Shown one piece after another: positions 18,781 through 26,611 of a stretch of 34,572 nucleotides of DNA. Source of the DNA: Planctomycetaceae bacterium (GTDB taxonomy: Bacteria > Planctomycetota > Planctomycetia > Pirellulales > UBA1268). Where the stretch lies: NCBI GenBank assembly GCA_947459185.1, contig CANHCU010000001.1:78463-113034 (forward strand), written 5' to 3'. A program made the position numbers and the translations under genes. The notes beneath the pieces are model-generated. The model ran no database searches and was not told the origin of the DNA. It was given only the letters and a program-made list of their open reading frames with translations. Position 1 is the first letter of the stretch. The number at the start of each line of letters is the position of its first letter.

Positions 18781-19064
18781 GGGCAGGGGGCCGACGTCTT
18801 GGATGCCATGGACCCGGCGAGTGATGTTCGCGGGGAAAGCACGGAAAGAGAGCGGAAACATGGAAAAATACCGGAGTTCACCCGGCCCAGTCAAGCATCG
18901 GCATCTGGGTAGGACGGGCGAACCGTGGGAATTCGAGGCGTCCGCAGACTCTCGCAAAATCTGTCGGATCGACAGCGGCGGACACTTTTCGGCTTGTGAC
19001 GCAGTCCGGGGCTCCGGTATTCCTCCCCAACCCGCTGCCGCCCCTTCCCTCATCGGCACCATTG
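18781..19064. promoter_or_regulatory. Divergent intergenic region between fusion gene and bamA
   Basis: The two genes point away from each other, so promoters for both should lie in these 284 bases. I could not find a convincing -35/-10 pair. The region contains an A-rich purine stretch (18835-18868). A GTG at 18996, in frame with bamA, is an alternative start inside this region. Confidence 0.4.
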
Positions 19065-22000
19065 ATGCTTTCGCGCACGCACAGCACCGCAACGCTCTCG
19101 CAGCGACGGGCCACGTCAGTGGCCACGGTCGCGGGCCGGCCATCCTCCGCTGCCCGCCGACGGCAGCTGGCGTGGGTGTCGGCTTCGATCTGGATGGTGG
19201 GGCTATGGGTGGCGGCCGCCCACGGCCAAGAGCCTCAGATGCCCGCCGGCATCACGCCCTTGCCGCAGCCTGCCGCCCCGGCGGTTCCCGCCGTTGACGA
19301 AGCCAACCGCATCGTCGAAGTGCGAATCGAAGGCAATCATGCGACCGATGTGTCGAAGCTCCCCAAGCTCGTCACCCGCGCCGGCCAGATCTTCGATGCC
19401 CAGGCCATCGAGGAGGACGTCCGCACGCTCCATCGCTGCCGTAAGTTCGTCGATGTCCACCCGAAGTATGTCCGTGTCAAGGAAGGCGTGGTCGTGATCT
19501 TTCAGGTGGTGGAGCGGCCGATGCTGCGGTATGTCAAATACGTCGGTAACCAACGCGTGCCGACTCGCACCATCCGCAAGAAGGCGGAGATCAGTGTCGG
19601 TGACTCGATGGATGCCTACGTGGTCGAGGAGGCCCGCCGTCGGATCGAATCGTACTACCACGAGAAGGGCTATGACGCTGCGAAAGTGACCACGATCGAA
19701 GGCAGCAAGCCTGGCGACAAGGGGGCGGTGTTTCTCATCGACGAGGGCCGCAGCCGCAAGTCGCTCTGGACCGGATTCGTCGGCAACTCGATCGCCACCG
19801 ATGCCCGCCTGCTCACGCAGATCAAGTCGAAGCCAGGTGTGTTCTGGCTGCTCGGCGGCGACCTTGACCGCGCGAAGATCGATGCGGACGTCGAGGCGCT
19901 CACCGCGTATTACCGCAGTCTCGGGTTCTTCCAGGCGAAGGTGGGCCGCGAGGTCGAGGTGGTCAACGGCGGCAAACGCGAGTGGACCATGCTCACGTTC
20001 GTGATCAACGAGGGGCCGCGATACGCTGTCCGCAACGTCTCGTTCGTTGGCAACAGCAAGTTCAAGAGCGAGTTCATCTCGCGGGAGCTCAAGCTCACCA
20101 GCGGCCAGCCGTTCAACCAGTCGAAGATGGATGCCGACCTCGGGATGATCCGCGACATCTACGGTGGCCGTGGGTTCGTCTTCGCCGATATCAGGGCCGA
20201 TCCGCGGTTCCTCGAAGAACCCGGTCAGCTCGACCTCGTCTACAACATCGAGGAGGGGCAGCGGTACCGCGTGGGCAAGATCAATGTCCGCATCCGCGGC
20301 GAGCATCCGCACACCCGCCACAGCACGGTCTTGAACCGGCTCTCGCTCCGACCGGGCGACATCCTCGACATTCGCAAGCTCCGCGAAGACGAGCGTCGGC
20401 TCCTTTCGAGCAGTCTGTTTTCTTCCGATCGGTCCAAGGGCGAGGGGCCCCGCATCGCCTTCAGTAAGCCCGAAGGGGATGAGAACAAACAGATCGCCCG
20501 CGATCCGACGCGTCCGGGATTCCGTGGGCAGAGTCCCGACGACGACGGCGAGGCAGACGCGGTGCTCGATCTCGTACTGGAAGGGGAATGGAACCCGCAG
20601 GACAGCCAGCCGGAGGCGGTCGCCGCGAAGCCAGTGTGGCGGGGCCAGAGTCCGTCGGCCGTGTCCCAGCCCGCCCCGCAGGCCTGGGGCGGCGCGCCGC
20701 TTGCGCCGACCGGTCCTGAGGCAGTTGATTACTCGCGAACCGTGGCGCCCGCCCCGAGGGCTCAGGCCTACGTCGCCCAGGCTCCCGTCGCCCAGACACC
20801 CGGTGGGCAGGCCTTCCCTGGAGGAATCGCCCCCGCCGTGCAGCCGGGCATGATGCAGCCGGGCATGATGCAGCCGGTGCAATTTCAGCCTGGCATGATG
20901 CAGCCTGGCATGGCACAGCCTGGCATGATGCAGCCTGGCATGATGCAGCCGGGCATGATGCAGCCGGGCATGATGCAGCCAGGACTGATGCCGCCTGGCA
21001 TGGCCCAGCCAGGCATGGTGCCCAACTTTGGTGCCGAGCCGCTGCAGGTGTTTCCGGGTCAGGAACCCTACGTCGTCGTTGACGTGGATGCCGAGGAGAC
21101 GCAGACAGGCCGCCTCATGATCGGTGCGGGCGTCAACTCCAATGCCGGGCTCGTCGGCAACATCGTGGTGGACGAACAAAACTTCGACATCAGCCGCCTG
21201 CCACAGAGTTGGGACGACATCCGCAACGGTACCGCCTTCCGCGGAGCCGGCCAGCGGTTTCGTCTCGAGGCCGCGCCGGGCACGCAGTTGCAACGCTACA
21301 CGGCCACGTTTCAGGAGCCGTATCTCTTCGACACACGGATCGGGCTCTCCACCAGTGCCTCCTACTTCACACGGTTTTTCTACGACTGGTCGGAAGGCCG
21401 CGTCGGCGGCCGCGTCGGTCTGGGGTACCAGTTCAAGTTCGCGCCCGACCTGTCGGTGAACACTGCGTTCCGCGGTGAGAGCGTGGACATCTACAACCCG
21501 CGTCTCCTGACGCCCGCCATCCAGAACATGTTCGGCACGAACTCCGTCTACGGCTTCAGCGGCGGGCTCGTCCACGACACCCGCGACAGTCCTTTCCTGC
21601 CGACCCAGGGGCACTTGGCGACGTTCGAGTTCGAGCAGGTGATCGGTACCTTTGTCTACCCGCGTGGCATCCTCGAGGGCAGGCAGTATTTCCTGCTCAA
21701 CGAGCGGCCTGACGGCTCGGGCCGGCACGTGCTCTCGATCGGCTCGGTGCTGGGCATGTCTGGACCCGACACGCCCGCCTACGACAACTTCTTCGCGGGC
21801 GGCTACAATACCCTCCGCGGCTTCACTTTCCGCGGTGCCAGCCCGAGGCAGACGGTCACCGGTGCGTCGCCCGTCAACGCCAATCAGGATGCCGCCGTCA
21901 TTGGCGGTCCCTTCCAGTGGCTCAACACGGTCGAATACATGTTTCCGATCTCGGCCAACGACGCGCTCCGCGGAGTCGTCTTCACCGACTTTGGTACGGT

Positions 22001-22172
22001 CGAGTCGAACGTGTCGATCAACAACATGCGGGTGGCGCCCGGCTTCGGTCTGCGGATCACGCTCCCCGCGATGGGACCGGCGCCGATCGCGCTCGACTTC
22101 GCCGTCCCGGTAGTCTACGCGCCATACGACAGCAAGCAGCTGTTCAGCTTCTTCGTGGGATTCGCACGGTAG
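19065..22172 (+). CDS. bamA: BamA-type outer-membrane assembly factor with repeat insert
   Basis: BamA/Omp85 inserts beta-barrel proteins into the outer membrane. From ATG 19065 the protein is 1035 residues; GTG 18996 would add 23. A hydrophobic stretch (AWVSASIWMVGLWVAAAHG, about residues 36-54) is a likely signal sequence with a long n-region. POTRA-like repeats fill about residues 75-470 (for example IVEVRIEGNHATDVSKL, LRYVKYVGNQRVP and YAVRNVSFVGNSKF). The C-terminal barrel (about 670-1035) has HDTRDSPFLPTQG and the lid-loop motif GGYNTLRGF, the family's conserved VRGF/Y equivalent. Between them lies an unusual Pro/Gln/Met-rich region of about 195 residues with QPGMM repeats. E. coli BamA is about 810 residues, so this insert and the leader explain the excess. 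No bamD or ompH/skp-like gene is adjacent. Confidence 0.92.
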   Translation: MLSRTHSTATLSQRRATSVATVAGRPSSAARRRQLAWVSASIWMVGLWVAAAHGQEPQMPAGITPLPQPAAPAVPAVDEANRIVEVRIEGNHATDVSKLPKLVTRAGQIFDAQAIEEDVRTLHRCRKFVDVHPKYVRVKEGVVVIFQVVERPMLRYVKYVGNQRVPTRTIRKKAEISVGDSMDAYVVEEARRRIESYYHEKGYDAAKVTTIEGSKPGDKGAVFLIDEGRSRKSLWTGFVGNSIATDARLLTQIKSKPGVFWLLGGDLDRAKIDADVEALTAYYRSLGFFQAKVGREVEVVNGGKREWTMLTFVINEGPRYAVRNVSFVGNSKFKSEFISRELKLTSGQPFNQSKMDADLGMIRDIYGGRGFVFADIRADPRFLEEPGQLDLVYNIEEGQRYRVGKINVRIRGEHPHTRHSTVLNRLSLRPGDILDIRKLREDERRLLSSSLFSSDRSKGEGPRIAFSKPEGDENKQIARDPTRPGFRGQSPDDDGEADAVLDLVLEGEWNPQDSQPEAVAAKPVWRGQSPSAVSQPAPQAWGGAPLAPTGPEAVDYSRTVAPAPRAQAYVAQAPVAQTPGGQAFPGGIAPAVQPGMMQPGMMQPVQFQPGMMQPGMAQPGMMQPGMMQPGMMQPGMMQPGLMPPGMAQPGMVPNFGAEPLQVFPGQEPYVVVDVDAEETQTGRLMIGAGVNSNAGLVGNIVVDEQNFDISRLPQSWDDIRNGTAFRGAGQRFRLEAAPGTQLQRYTATFQEPYLFDTRIGLSTSASYFTRFFYDWSEGRVGGRVGLGYQFKFAPDLSVNTAFRGESVDIYNPRLLTPAIQNMFGTNSVYGFSGGLVHDTRDSPFLPTQGHLATFEFEQVIGTFVYPRGILEGRQYFLLNERPDGSGRHVLSIGSVLGMSGPDTPAYDNFFAGGYNTLRGFTFRGASPRQTVTGASPVNANQDAAVIGGPFQWLNTVEYMFPISANDALRGVVFTDFGTVESNVSINNMRVAPGFGLRITLPAMGPAPIALDFAVPVVYAPYDSKQLFSFFVGFAR
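20841..21020 (+). repeat. 15-bp tandem repeat in bamA encoding QPGMM, twelve units
   Basis: Twelve consecutive 15-base units encode QPGMM or close variants (QPVQF, QPGMA, QPGLM, PPGMA, QPGMV). The central units are most alike, and those at both edges have drifted. The period keeps the frame. The array sits in the Pro-rich linker between the POTRA domains and the barrel, so copy number should change linker length only. Confidence 0.95.
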
Positions 22173-22200
22173 CGGCGGATGCCGGTTGGAAACGCCAATC

Positions 22201-23283
22201 ATGCCAGCCACCCCTGCACAACCCGAGCGGATTCTCGTCGTCGGCAACGGCTTCCTCGGCGATACCGTTCTGGGGATCCCCTTCCTGCGCAACCTGCGGC
22301 GGCGGTTTCCGCGGGCCGTCATCGACATTTTGATCGAGCCGGTCGCGGCTGCGGTGCTGGTTCACTGTCCCTATAAGGACGAACTCATCGCCTGGCCGCG
22401 TCCGCCGCGTTCCCAGCGGCTCCTTCCCAGGGCGATGCAGACGCTTCTCGGCCAGGCGGCGTGGCTGCGGTCGCGAGGGTATTCCCGGGCCTATCTCTTC
22501 AAGCGGTCTTTCTCCAGCGCCCTGCTCGTCCGGCTGGCCGGCATCCCGTGGCGGGTCGGCCATGAGGCGGAGGGGCGAGGCTGGCTGTTGTCACGGGCCG
22601 TGGCTGTTCAGCGCGGGCGGCACCAGACGGAGGCCTACCTCGATCTCCTCCGCGGAGACGCGATCGACGTCGATGACGGCCACAATGAAAACTGGGTTTC
22701 CGAACGGGATCGGGCTGCCCTCGACAGCCTGCTCGCCGACATGCCCGCCGGGCGGCCCCATGTCTTCCTGGCGATGCGTTCAACCAATCCCGAGAAGCAC
22801 TGGCCGACCGAACGCTGGGTGGCCGTCATCGAGTGGCTGATCGCCGTCCGCGGCTGCGAGGTGTTCTTCTGCGGCGGCCCGGCGGATCTCAGCATGCACG
22901 CGGAGGTGATGCGGCAGCTCGACCCGCTCATCGCCGCTCATGTCCATGATCACTCGGCCGCGGTGCCACTCCGGCAGGTGGGCGGACTGCTTGCGCGGAT
23001 GGATCTCTGTGTGGGTGTCGACAGTGGTCTGCCGCACATCGCCGCCTCGCACGGCGTGCCTGTGGTGGCGCTCTTTGGCCCCACCGACCCCCGGCAATGG
23101 CATCCCTGGAAGACCGCCAGCGAAGTTGTCTGCGCGAGTCGGGCGGCGGCTCACGGCGCACACTCGATGCTGGCTATCAGCGCCGAGCAGGTGAAGGCTG
23201 CCGCGGCGCGGCTGCTCGGGCCGCTGGAAAAAAGTGGACGCAGCTCTTTTTTGGCTACGGAAAAGAGCTGCGTCCCCTTTTAG
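22201..23283 (+). CDS. GT9-family glycosyltransferase (heptosyltransferase-like)
   Basis: The 360-residue protein resembles the ADP-heptose:LPS heptosyltransferases (WaaC/WaaF, GT9), which add sugars to the lipopolysaccharide core on the cytoplasmic face. The N-terminal Rossmann motif VGNGFLGDTVLGIPFLRNL and the C-terminal donor-binding segment DSGLPHIAASHGVPVVALFG followed by PTDPRQWHPW are clear. ATG 22201 is chosen because the conserved fold begins just after; TTG 22186 is an upstream option. It starts 28 bases after bamA on the same strand, which suggests joint expression for envelope building. The last 17 codons (KSGRSSFLATEKSCVPF) are encoded by a hairpin repeat, and the stop TAG lies at its far edge. 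The actual sugar donor cannot be read from the sequence. Confidence 0.87.
   Translation: MPATPAQPERILVVGNGFLGDTVLGIPFLRNLRRRFPRAVIDILIEPVAAAVLVHCPYKDELIAWPRPPRSQRLLPRAMQTLLGQAAWLRSRGYSRAYLFKRSFSSALLVRLAGIPWRVGHEAEGRGWLLSRAVAVQRGRHQTEAYLDLLRGDAIDVDDGHNENWVSERDRAALDSLLADMPAGRPHVFLAMRSTNPEKHWPTERWVAVIEWLIAVRGCEVFFCGGPADLSMHAEVMRQLDPLIAAHVHDHSAAVPLRQVGGLLARMDLCVGVDSGLPHIAASHGVPVVALFGPTDPRQWHPWKTASEVVCASRAAAHGAHSMLAISAEQVKAAAARLLGPLEKSGRSSFLATEKSCVPF
23230..23281. repeat. Inverted repeat (REP-like hairpin) overlapping the GT9 gene end
   Basis: Arms 23230-23250 and 23261-23281 pair with 20 of 21 matches around a 10-base loop. The core GGACGCAGCTC resembles the core of the 10230-10320 hairpin, and the ends are A-rich and T-rich. 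It lies between converging genes and could act as a terminator for both. Confidence 0.92.
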
Positions 23284-23330
23284 CTCGTCCCCTTTTAGCT
23301 CGTCCCCTTTTAGCTCGTCCCCTTTTAGCT
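23271..23330. repeat. Four perfect 15-bp tandem units extending the hairpin arm
   Basis: The unit CGTCCCCTTTTAGCT is repeated four times without a mismatch (23271, 23286, 23301, 23316). The first copy is part of the right arm of the hairpin, so the tandem array appears to have grown from one arm. The GT9 stop lies in unit 1 and the stop of the opposing flavoprotein gene lies in unit 4. Confidence 0.95.
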
Positions 23331-24671
23331 TCCGGCCGCGGCGGTGCCGGCGAGAAAGCCGCTCGCCCAGGCCCACTGGAAGTTGAAGCCGCCGATCCGG
23401 CCATCGACGTCGAGCACCTCCCCGGCGAAATGCAGGCCCGGGCAGATGCGGCTCTCCATCGTGTCGAGGCGGACTTCCGAGAGCGGCACGCCGCCGGCGG
23501 TCGCCTCGGCGAGTGTGAAGCCCCGATCCCCTGTGAGCTCCAGCGGCGTGCTGGTGAGGAGCGTCACGAGTCGCTTCCTCGCCTCGCGGGGCAGGTCGCC
23601 GCTGGTCGGTGCGCCGGCGAGTTCGCAGAGCCGCCGTGCGAGCCGGTCGGGGAGATGCTCGCGGAGGATCGCCAGTGAGCCGCGGCCGCGAGCTTCGAGT
23701 AGCATCGCATCGACACCGCTGGCAGGCGTGCCGGGCAGCCAGTTGATCGACAGCCTGACGGGCGGTGTGCCAGCTGCTGCGGCGTCGTGTCGGGCGACGA
23801 GCCAGTGGCGGCTGATGTCGAGTACCGCCGGTCCGGAGAGGCCGAAGTGGGTGCAGAGCGTGCTGCCGGTGCACGCCGTGAGCCGCTTGCCCGTGGCCGA
23901 CGAGAGCACGAGCTCGGTCGGCAGCGTGAGTCCCGAGAGCTCCGTGATCCAGTGATCGGTCGGCAGCACGAGTGGCACGAGAGCCGGCACGATCGGCGAC
24001 GTGATCGAGTGGCCCAGCGACGCAGCCAACGCATGCCCGCCGCCATCGGAGCCCGACTTGGGCAACGACTTCCCGCCGGTGCAGAGGATCACGCGGGCTG
24101 CATGGAGCGGCCCGGCTGATGTCGTCACGAGGAAGCCATCGGCGTCGCGGGCGACTGCTACGACCCGCGCGGGATGGACGAGTTCGGCACCGGAGTGGGT
24201 GGCCTCGCGAACCAAGGCATCGAGCACCGTCCGTGCCGAGTCGGTGACGGGAAAGAGCTTCCCTGTGTCTTCGCGTTTGAGTTCCACCCCCGCCGCCTTG
24301 AAGAAGGCGACCGTGTCGTCCGCCGTGAACCGGGCGAGCACCTTGCGGATCGCCGGCGGTGTGCTGCCGGCAAAGTCGGTGTCGGCCACCCGCCAGTGGG
24401 TCACGTTGCAGCGTCCGCCGCCGGCCACAAGGATCTTCGCGCCCAGCTTGCGGGCGCCGTCCACGGCCACGATCGCAGGCGTCAGGCCGCGGTCCCGCGC
24501 CGACCGTCCGGCCCAGGCCGCCGCGAAGAGTCCGGCGGCTCCGGCGCCGACGATCGCGATGTCGATTCGCCTCACAGCCGCATCATGGTTCCCGGTCGCG
24601 GGCGGGCTGGCGGACGCCGGTTCACCGCCGAGCGGGCGGGAGGGCTGCAGGGGTTTGTTTTCGGGTGTCAT
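23325..24671 (-). CDS. HI0933/YhiN-family FAD flavoprotein (aminoacetone oxidase-like)
   Basis: The protein of 448 residues from ATG 24671 has an N-terminal FAD-binding motif IAIVGAGAAGLFAAA, then KILVAGGGRCNVTH, both typical of the HI0933/BaiN/YhiN family. Near the C-terminus are EATAGGVPLSEV, TMESRICPGLHFAGEVLDVD and GRIGGFNFQWAW, the family's closing FAD-binding stretch. These are cytosolic flavoproteins; some are reported as aminoacetone oxidases or as reductases in bile-acid metabolism, but most have no known substrate. The frame is open upstream to 24869, and ATG 24686 is an alternative start. The start chosen leaves 76 bases to the divergent PQQ-like gene. Its end lies in the tandem repeat array shared with the GT9 gene. 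Confidence 0.9.
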   Translation of the reverse strand: MTPENKPLQPSRPLGGEPASASPPATGNHDAAVRRIDIAIVGAGAAGLFAAAWAGRSARDRGLTPAIVAVDGARKLGAKILVAGGGRCNVTHWRVADTDFAGSTPPAIRKVLARFTADDTVAFFKAAGVELKREDTGKLFPVTDSARTVLDALVREATHSGAELVHPARVVAVARDADGFLVTTSAGPLHAARVILCTGGKSLPKSGSDGGGHALAASLGHSITSPIVPALVPLVLPTDHWITELSGLTLPTELVLSSATGKRLTACTGSTLCTHFGLSGPAVLDISRHWLVARHDAAAAGTPPVRLSINWLPGTPASGVDAMLLEARGRGSLAILREHLPDRLARRLCELAGAPTSGDLPREARKRLVTLLTSTPLELTGDRGFTLAEATAGGVPLSEVRLDTMESRICPGLHFAGEVLDVDGRIGGFNFQWAWASGFLAGTAAAGS

Positions 24672-24747
24672 GCGAGCCTGAAACATGCGGCTGGACCCGG
24701 AGACGGCGTGCCCCAACAATACCTTCCCATCACCGGGGGAAATTTCC

Positions 24748-26403
24748 ATGCAGTCTAAGAATGTCTGCCGAATCAGGGTGCTCGTCGCGGCCGCGGTGCT
24801 GTCGGCCGTGCCGCTCTCGCCCGCGGCCGCCGCGGATTGGCCGCAGTGGGGGGGCGGGCAGTACCGCAATCTCGTCTCACGTGAGGCGGGCCTGCCGGCA
24901 TCGTTCCATCCCGGCCGGAAGAAACGGGACCGGCTCGGCTTCGATCCCGCGACGACGAAGAACGTCCGTTGGATGGTTCGCCTGGGCAGCGAAAACTATT
25001 CCTGCCCGGTGGTGGCCAATGGCCGCGTCTACATCGGCACCAACGACGAGGATCTCGACGACGAACGGTTTGTGCCGACCCGCGGCGGCGTGCTCATGTG
25101 CCTCGACGAGAAGACGGGCAGCCTGGTCTGGCGGCTGGTGGTACCCCGACTTGAGATCGACCGCTCGAAGGTGAGCGAGGATTTCGACGACATGAACCTC
25201 GGCGTCTGCTCAACGGCGACCGTCGACGGCGACCGCGTCTATCTCGTCACCAATCGCTGCGAGGTGGTCTGCCTCGACGTGGCCGGCATGGTCAACGGCA
25301 ACGACGGAGAGTTCACTGCCGAGGCGACCTTCTCCGTGCCCGCGGGGGCGGCTCCCGTCGAGCCGGGGGATCGCGATGCCGACATCCTCTGGCGGTTCGA
25401 CATGATCCGCGACCTGCCGGTGTTTCCGCACGATGCCGCCAACAGCTCGATTCTCGTCGTGGGCGACCACCTCTACGTGGGCACGTCCAACGGCGTCTAT
25501 GACGGCAAGGTCGTGCTGCCGACGGCGGCGTCGCTGATCGTGATCGACAAGCGGTCGGGGAAGCTGCTTGCTCGGGACGACGGTCGCATCAGTGCGAACG
25601 TGTTCCACGGGCAGTGGTCGTCGCCCACGCTGGCCGACGTGAAGGGCCGGAAGCAAATCGTATTCGGCGGTGGCGACGGACTCTGCCACGGCTTCGAGCC
25701 GTTGCCGGCCAGGGCCGCGGCGGGTGTGCAACCGGCGACGCCAACGCCGGCGGCCCTCCAGCCTGCAATCCTTCGGGAAGCCTGGTCGTTCGACTGCAAT
25801 CCTCCCGGCTACCGGGAGCGGGGTGGCGTGAAGATCGACTACTGGGCGCTGGTCCGCGGCGGTCCGCGGACGCTCGACGCCGACGGCATGCTCGTCAGCC
25901 CCAACGAGGTGATCGGGTCGCCGGTGGTCGTGGGCAGCCGGGTCTACGTCGGCATCGGCCAGGATCCGGTGCATGGTCCCGGCCGCGGTGCGCTCTCCTG
26001 CATCGCGATCGACGGCACGGGCGACATCACCAAGAGCGGCAGGGTCTGGCAATACACCGGCATCGGGCGGGCACTCTCGACGGTGGCCGTCGTGGACGGG
26101 CTTGTCTACGCGGCCGAGTATGCCGGCAAGGTGCACTGCCTCGACGCTGCCACCGGTCGCCTACACTGGGTGCACGACACCCGCGAAGAGATCTGGTCGA
26201 GCGCGCTCGTGGTCGACGGCAAGGTCTGGGTCGGCACGCGGAAGTCGCTCGTCGTGCTGGCGGCTGGGCTCGAAAAGAAGGTGCTGGCCGACGTCAAGCT
26301 CGGCACGCCGGTCTGGTCGATCCCATGCGCGGCCAACAAGACGCTCTTCGTGGCCTCGCAGAAGAACCTCTGGGCGGTCGAGGACCAGGGCGAGATGCCC
26401 TGA
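24748..26403 (+). CDS. Exported PQQ-like beta-propeller protein
   Basis: The protein is 551 residues from ATG 24748, with GGGGGA about 8 bases upstream. A signal peptide (positive NVCRIR, a hydrophobic stretch, AAAADW cut site near residue 29) points to export. The mature part opens with DWPQWGG, the common start of planctomycete PQQ-like proteins, and holds propeller blades seen as repeated motifs (PVVANGRVYIGT, CLDEKTGSLVWRL, SPVVVGSRVYVG, CLDAATGRLHWVHD). I see no quinoprotein dehydrogenase catalytic signature, so it is more likely a binding or scaffold protein than an enzyme. An N-terminal extension from 24685 is open but is unlikely. It is followed by a 208-base gap before the next gene. 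Confidence 0.87.
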   Translation: MQSKNVCRIRVLVAAAVLSAVPLSPAAAADWPQWGGGQYRNLVSREAGLPASFHPGRKKRDRLGFDPATTKNVRWMVRLGSENYSCPVVANGRVYIGTNDEDLDDERFVPTRGGVLMCLDEKTGSLVWRLVVPRLEIDRSKVSEDFDDMNLGVCSTATVDGDRVYLVTNRCEVVCLDVAGMVNGNDGEFTAEATFSVPAGAAPVEPGDRDADILWRFDMIRDLPVFPHDAANSSILVVGDHLYVGTSNGVYDGKVVLPTAASLIVIDKRSGKLLARDDGRISANVFHGQWSSPTLADVKGRKQIVFGGGDGLCHGFEPLPARAAAGVQPATPTPAALQPAILREAWSFDCNPPGYRERGGVKIDYWALVRGGPRTLDADGMLVSPNEVIGSPVVVGSRVYVGIGQDPVHGPGRGALSCIAIDGTGDITKSGRVWQYTGIGRALSTVAVVDGLVYAAEYAGKVHCLDAATGRLHWVHDTREEIWSSALVVDGKVWVGTRKSLVVLAAGLEKKVLADVKLGTPVWSIPCAANKTLFVASQKNLWAVEDQGEMP

Positions 26404-26611
26404 AAAGTCGATGCCTAAGCGATGCCTGGGCGTCGGGAAACCGCGGCGGATGTCAGCGTTATTCCGGCAGCACCATCGCTGGTCAGGGGCCGATTTGGGT
26501 GCTATCTTTTAGTGGATTGAGTTTTTCCCGCCGATCGACCTCCCGGTCCGCGGTTCGCTGTGCCTAAGCCGGCGGATCGGCGAAGCGGGTAACCCCCTCA
26601 GGAAAAGTTCC

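Noticed and set aside
18781-19143. N-terminal extension of the Sua5-phosphatase gene to 19143
   Set aside because: It would run across the bamA start region and has no Sua5 similarity. The family N-terminus fits ATG 18780.
19203-22328. Minus-strand open frame of 1041 residues opposite bamA
   Set aside because: It is His- and Arg-rich, has no recognisable domain and overlaps the well-supported bamA. Long antisense open frames are expected in high-GC DNA with strong codon bias.
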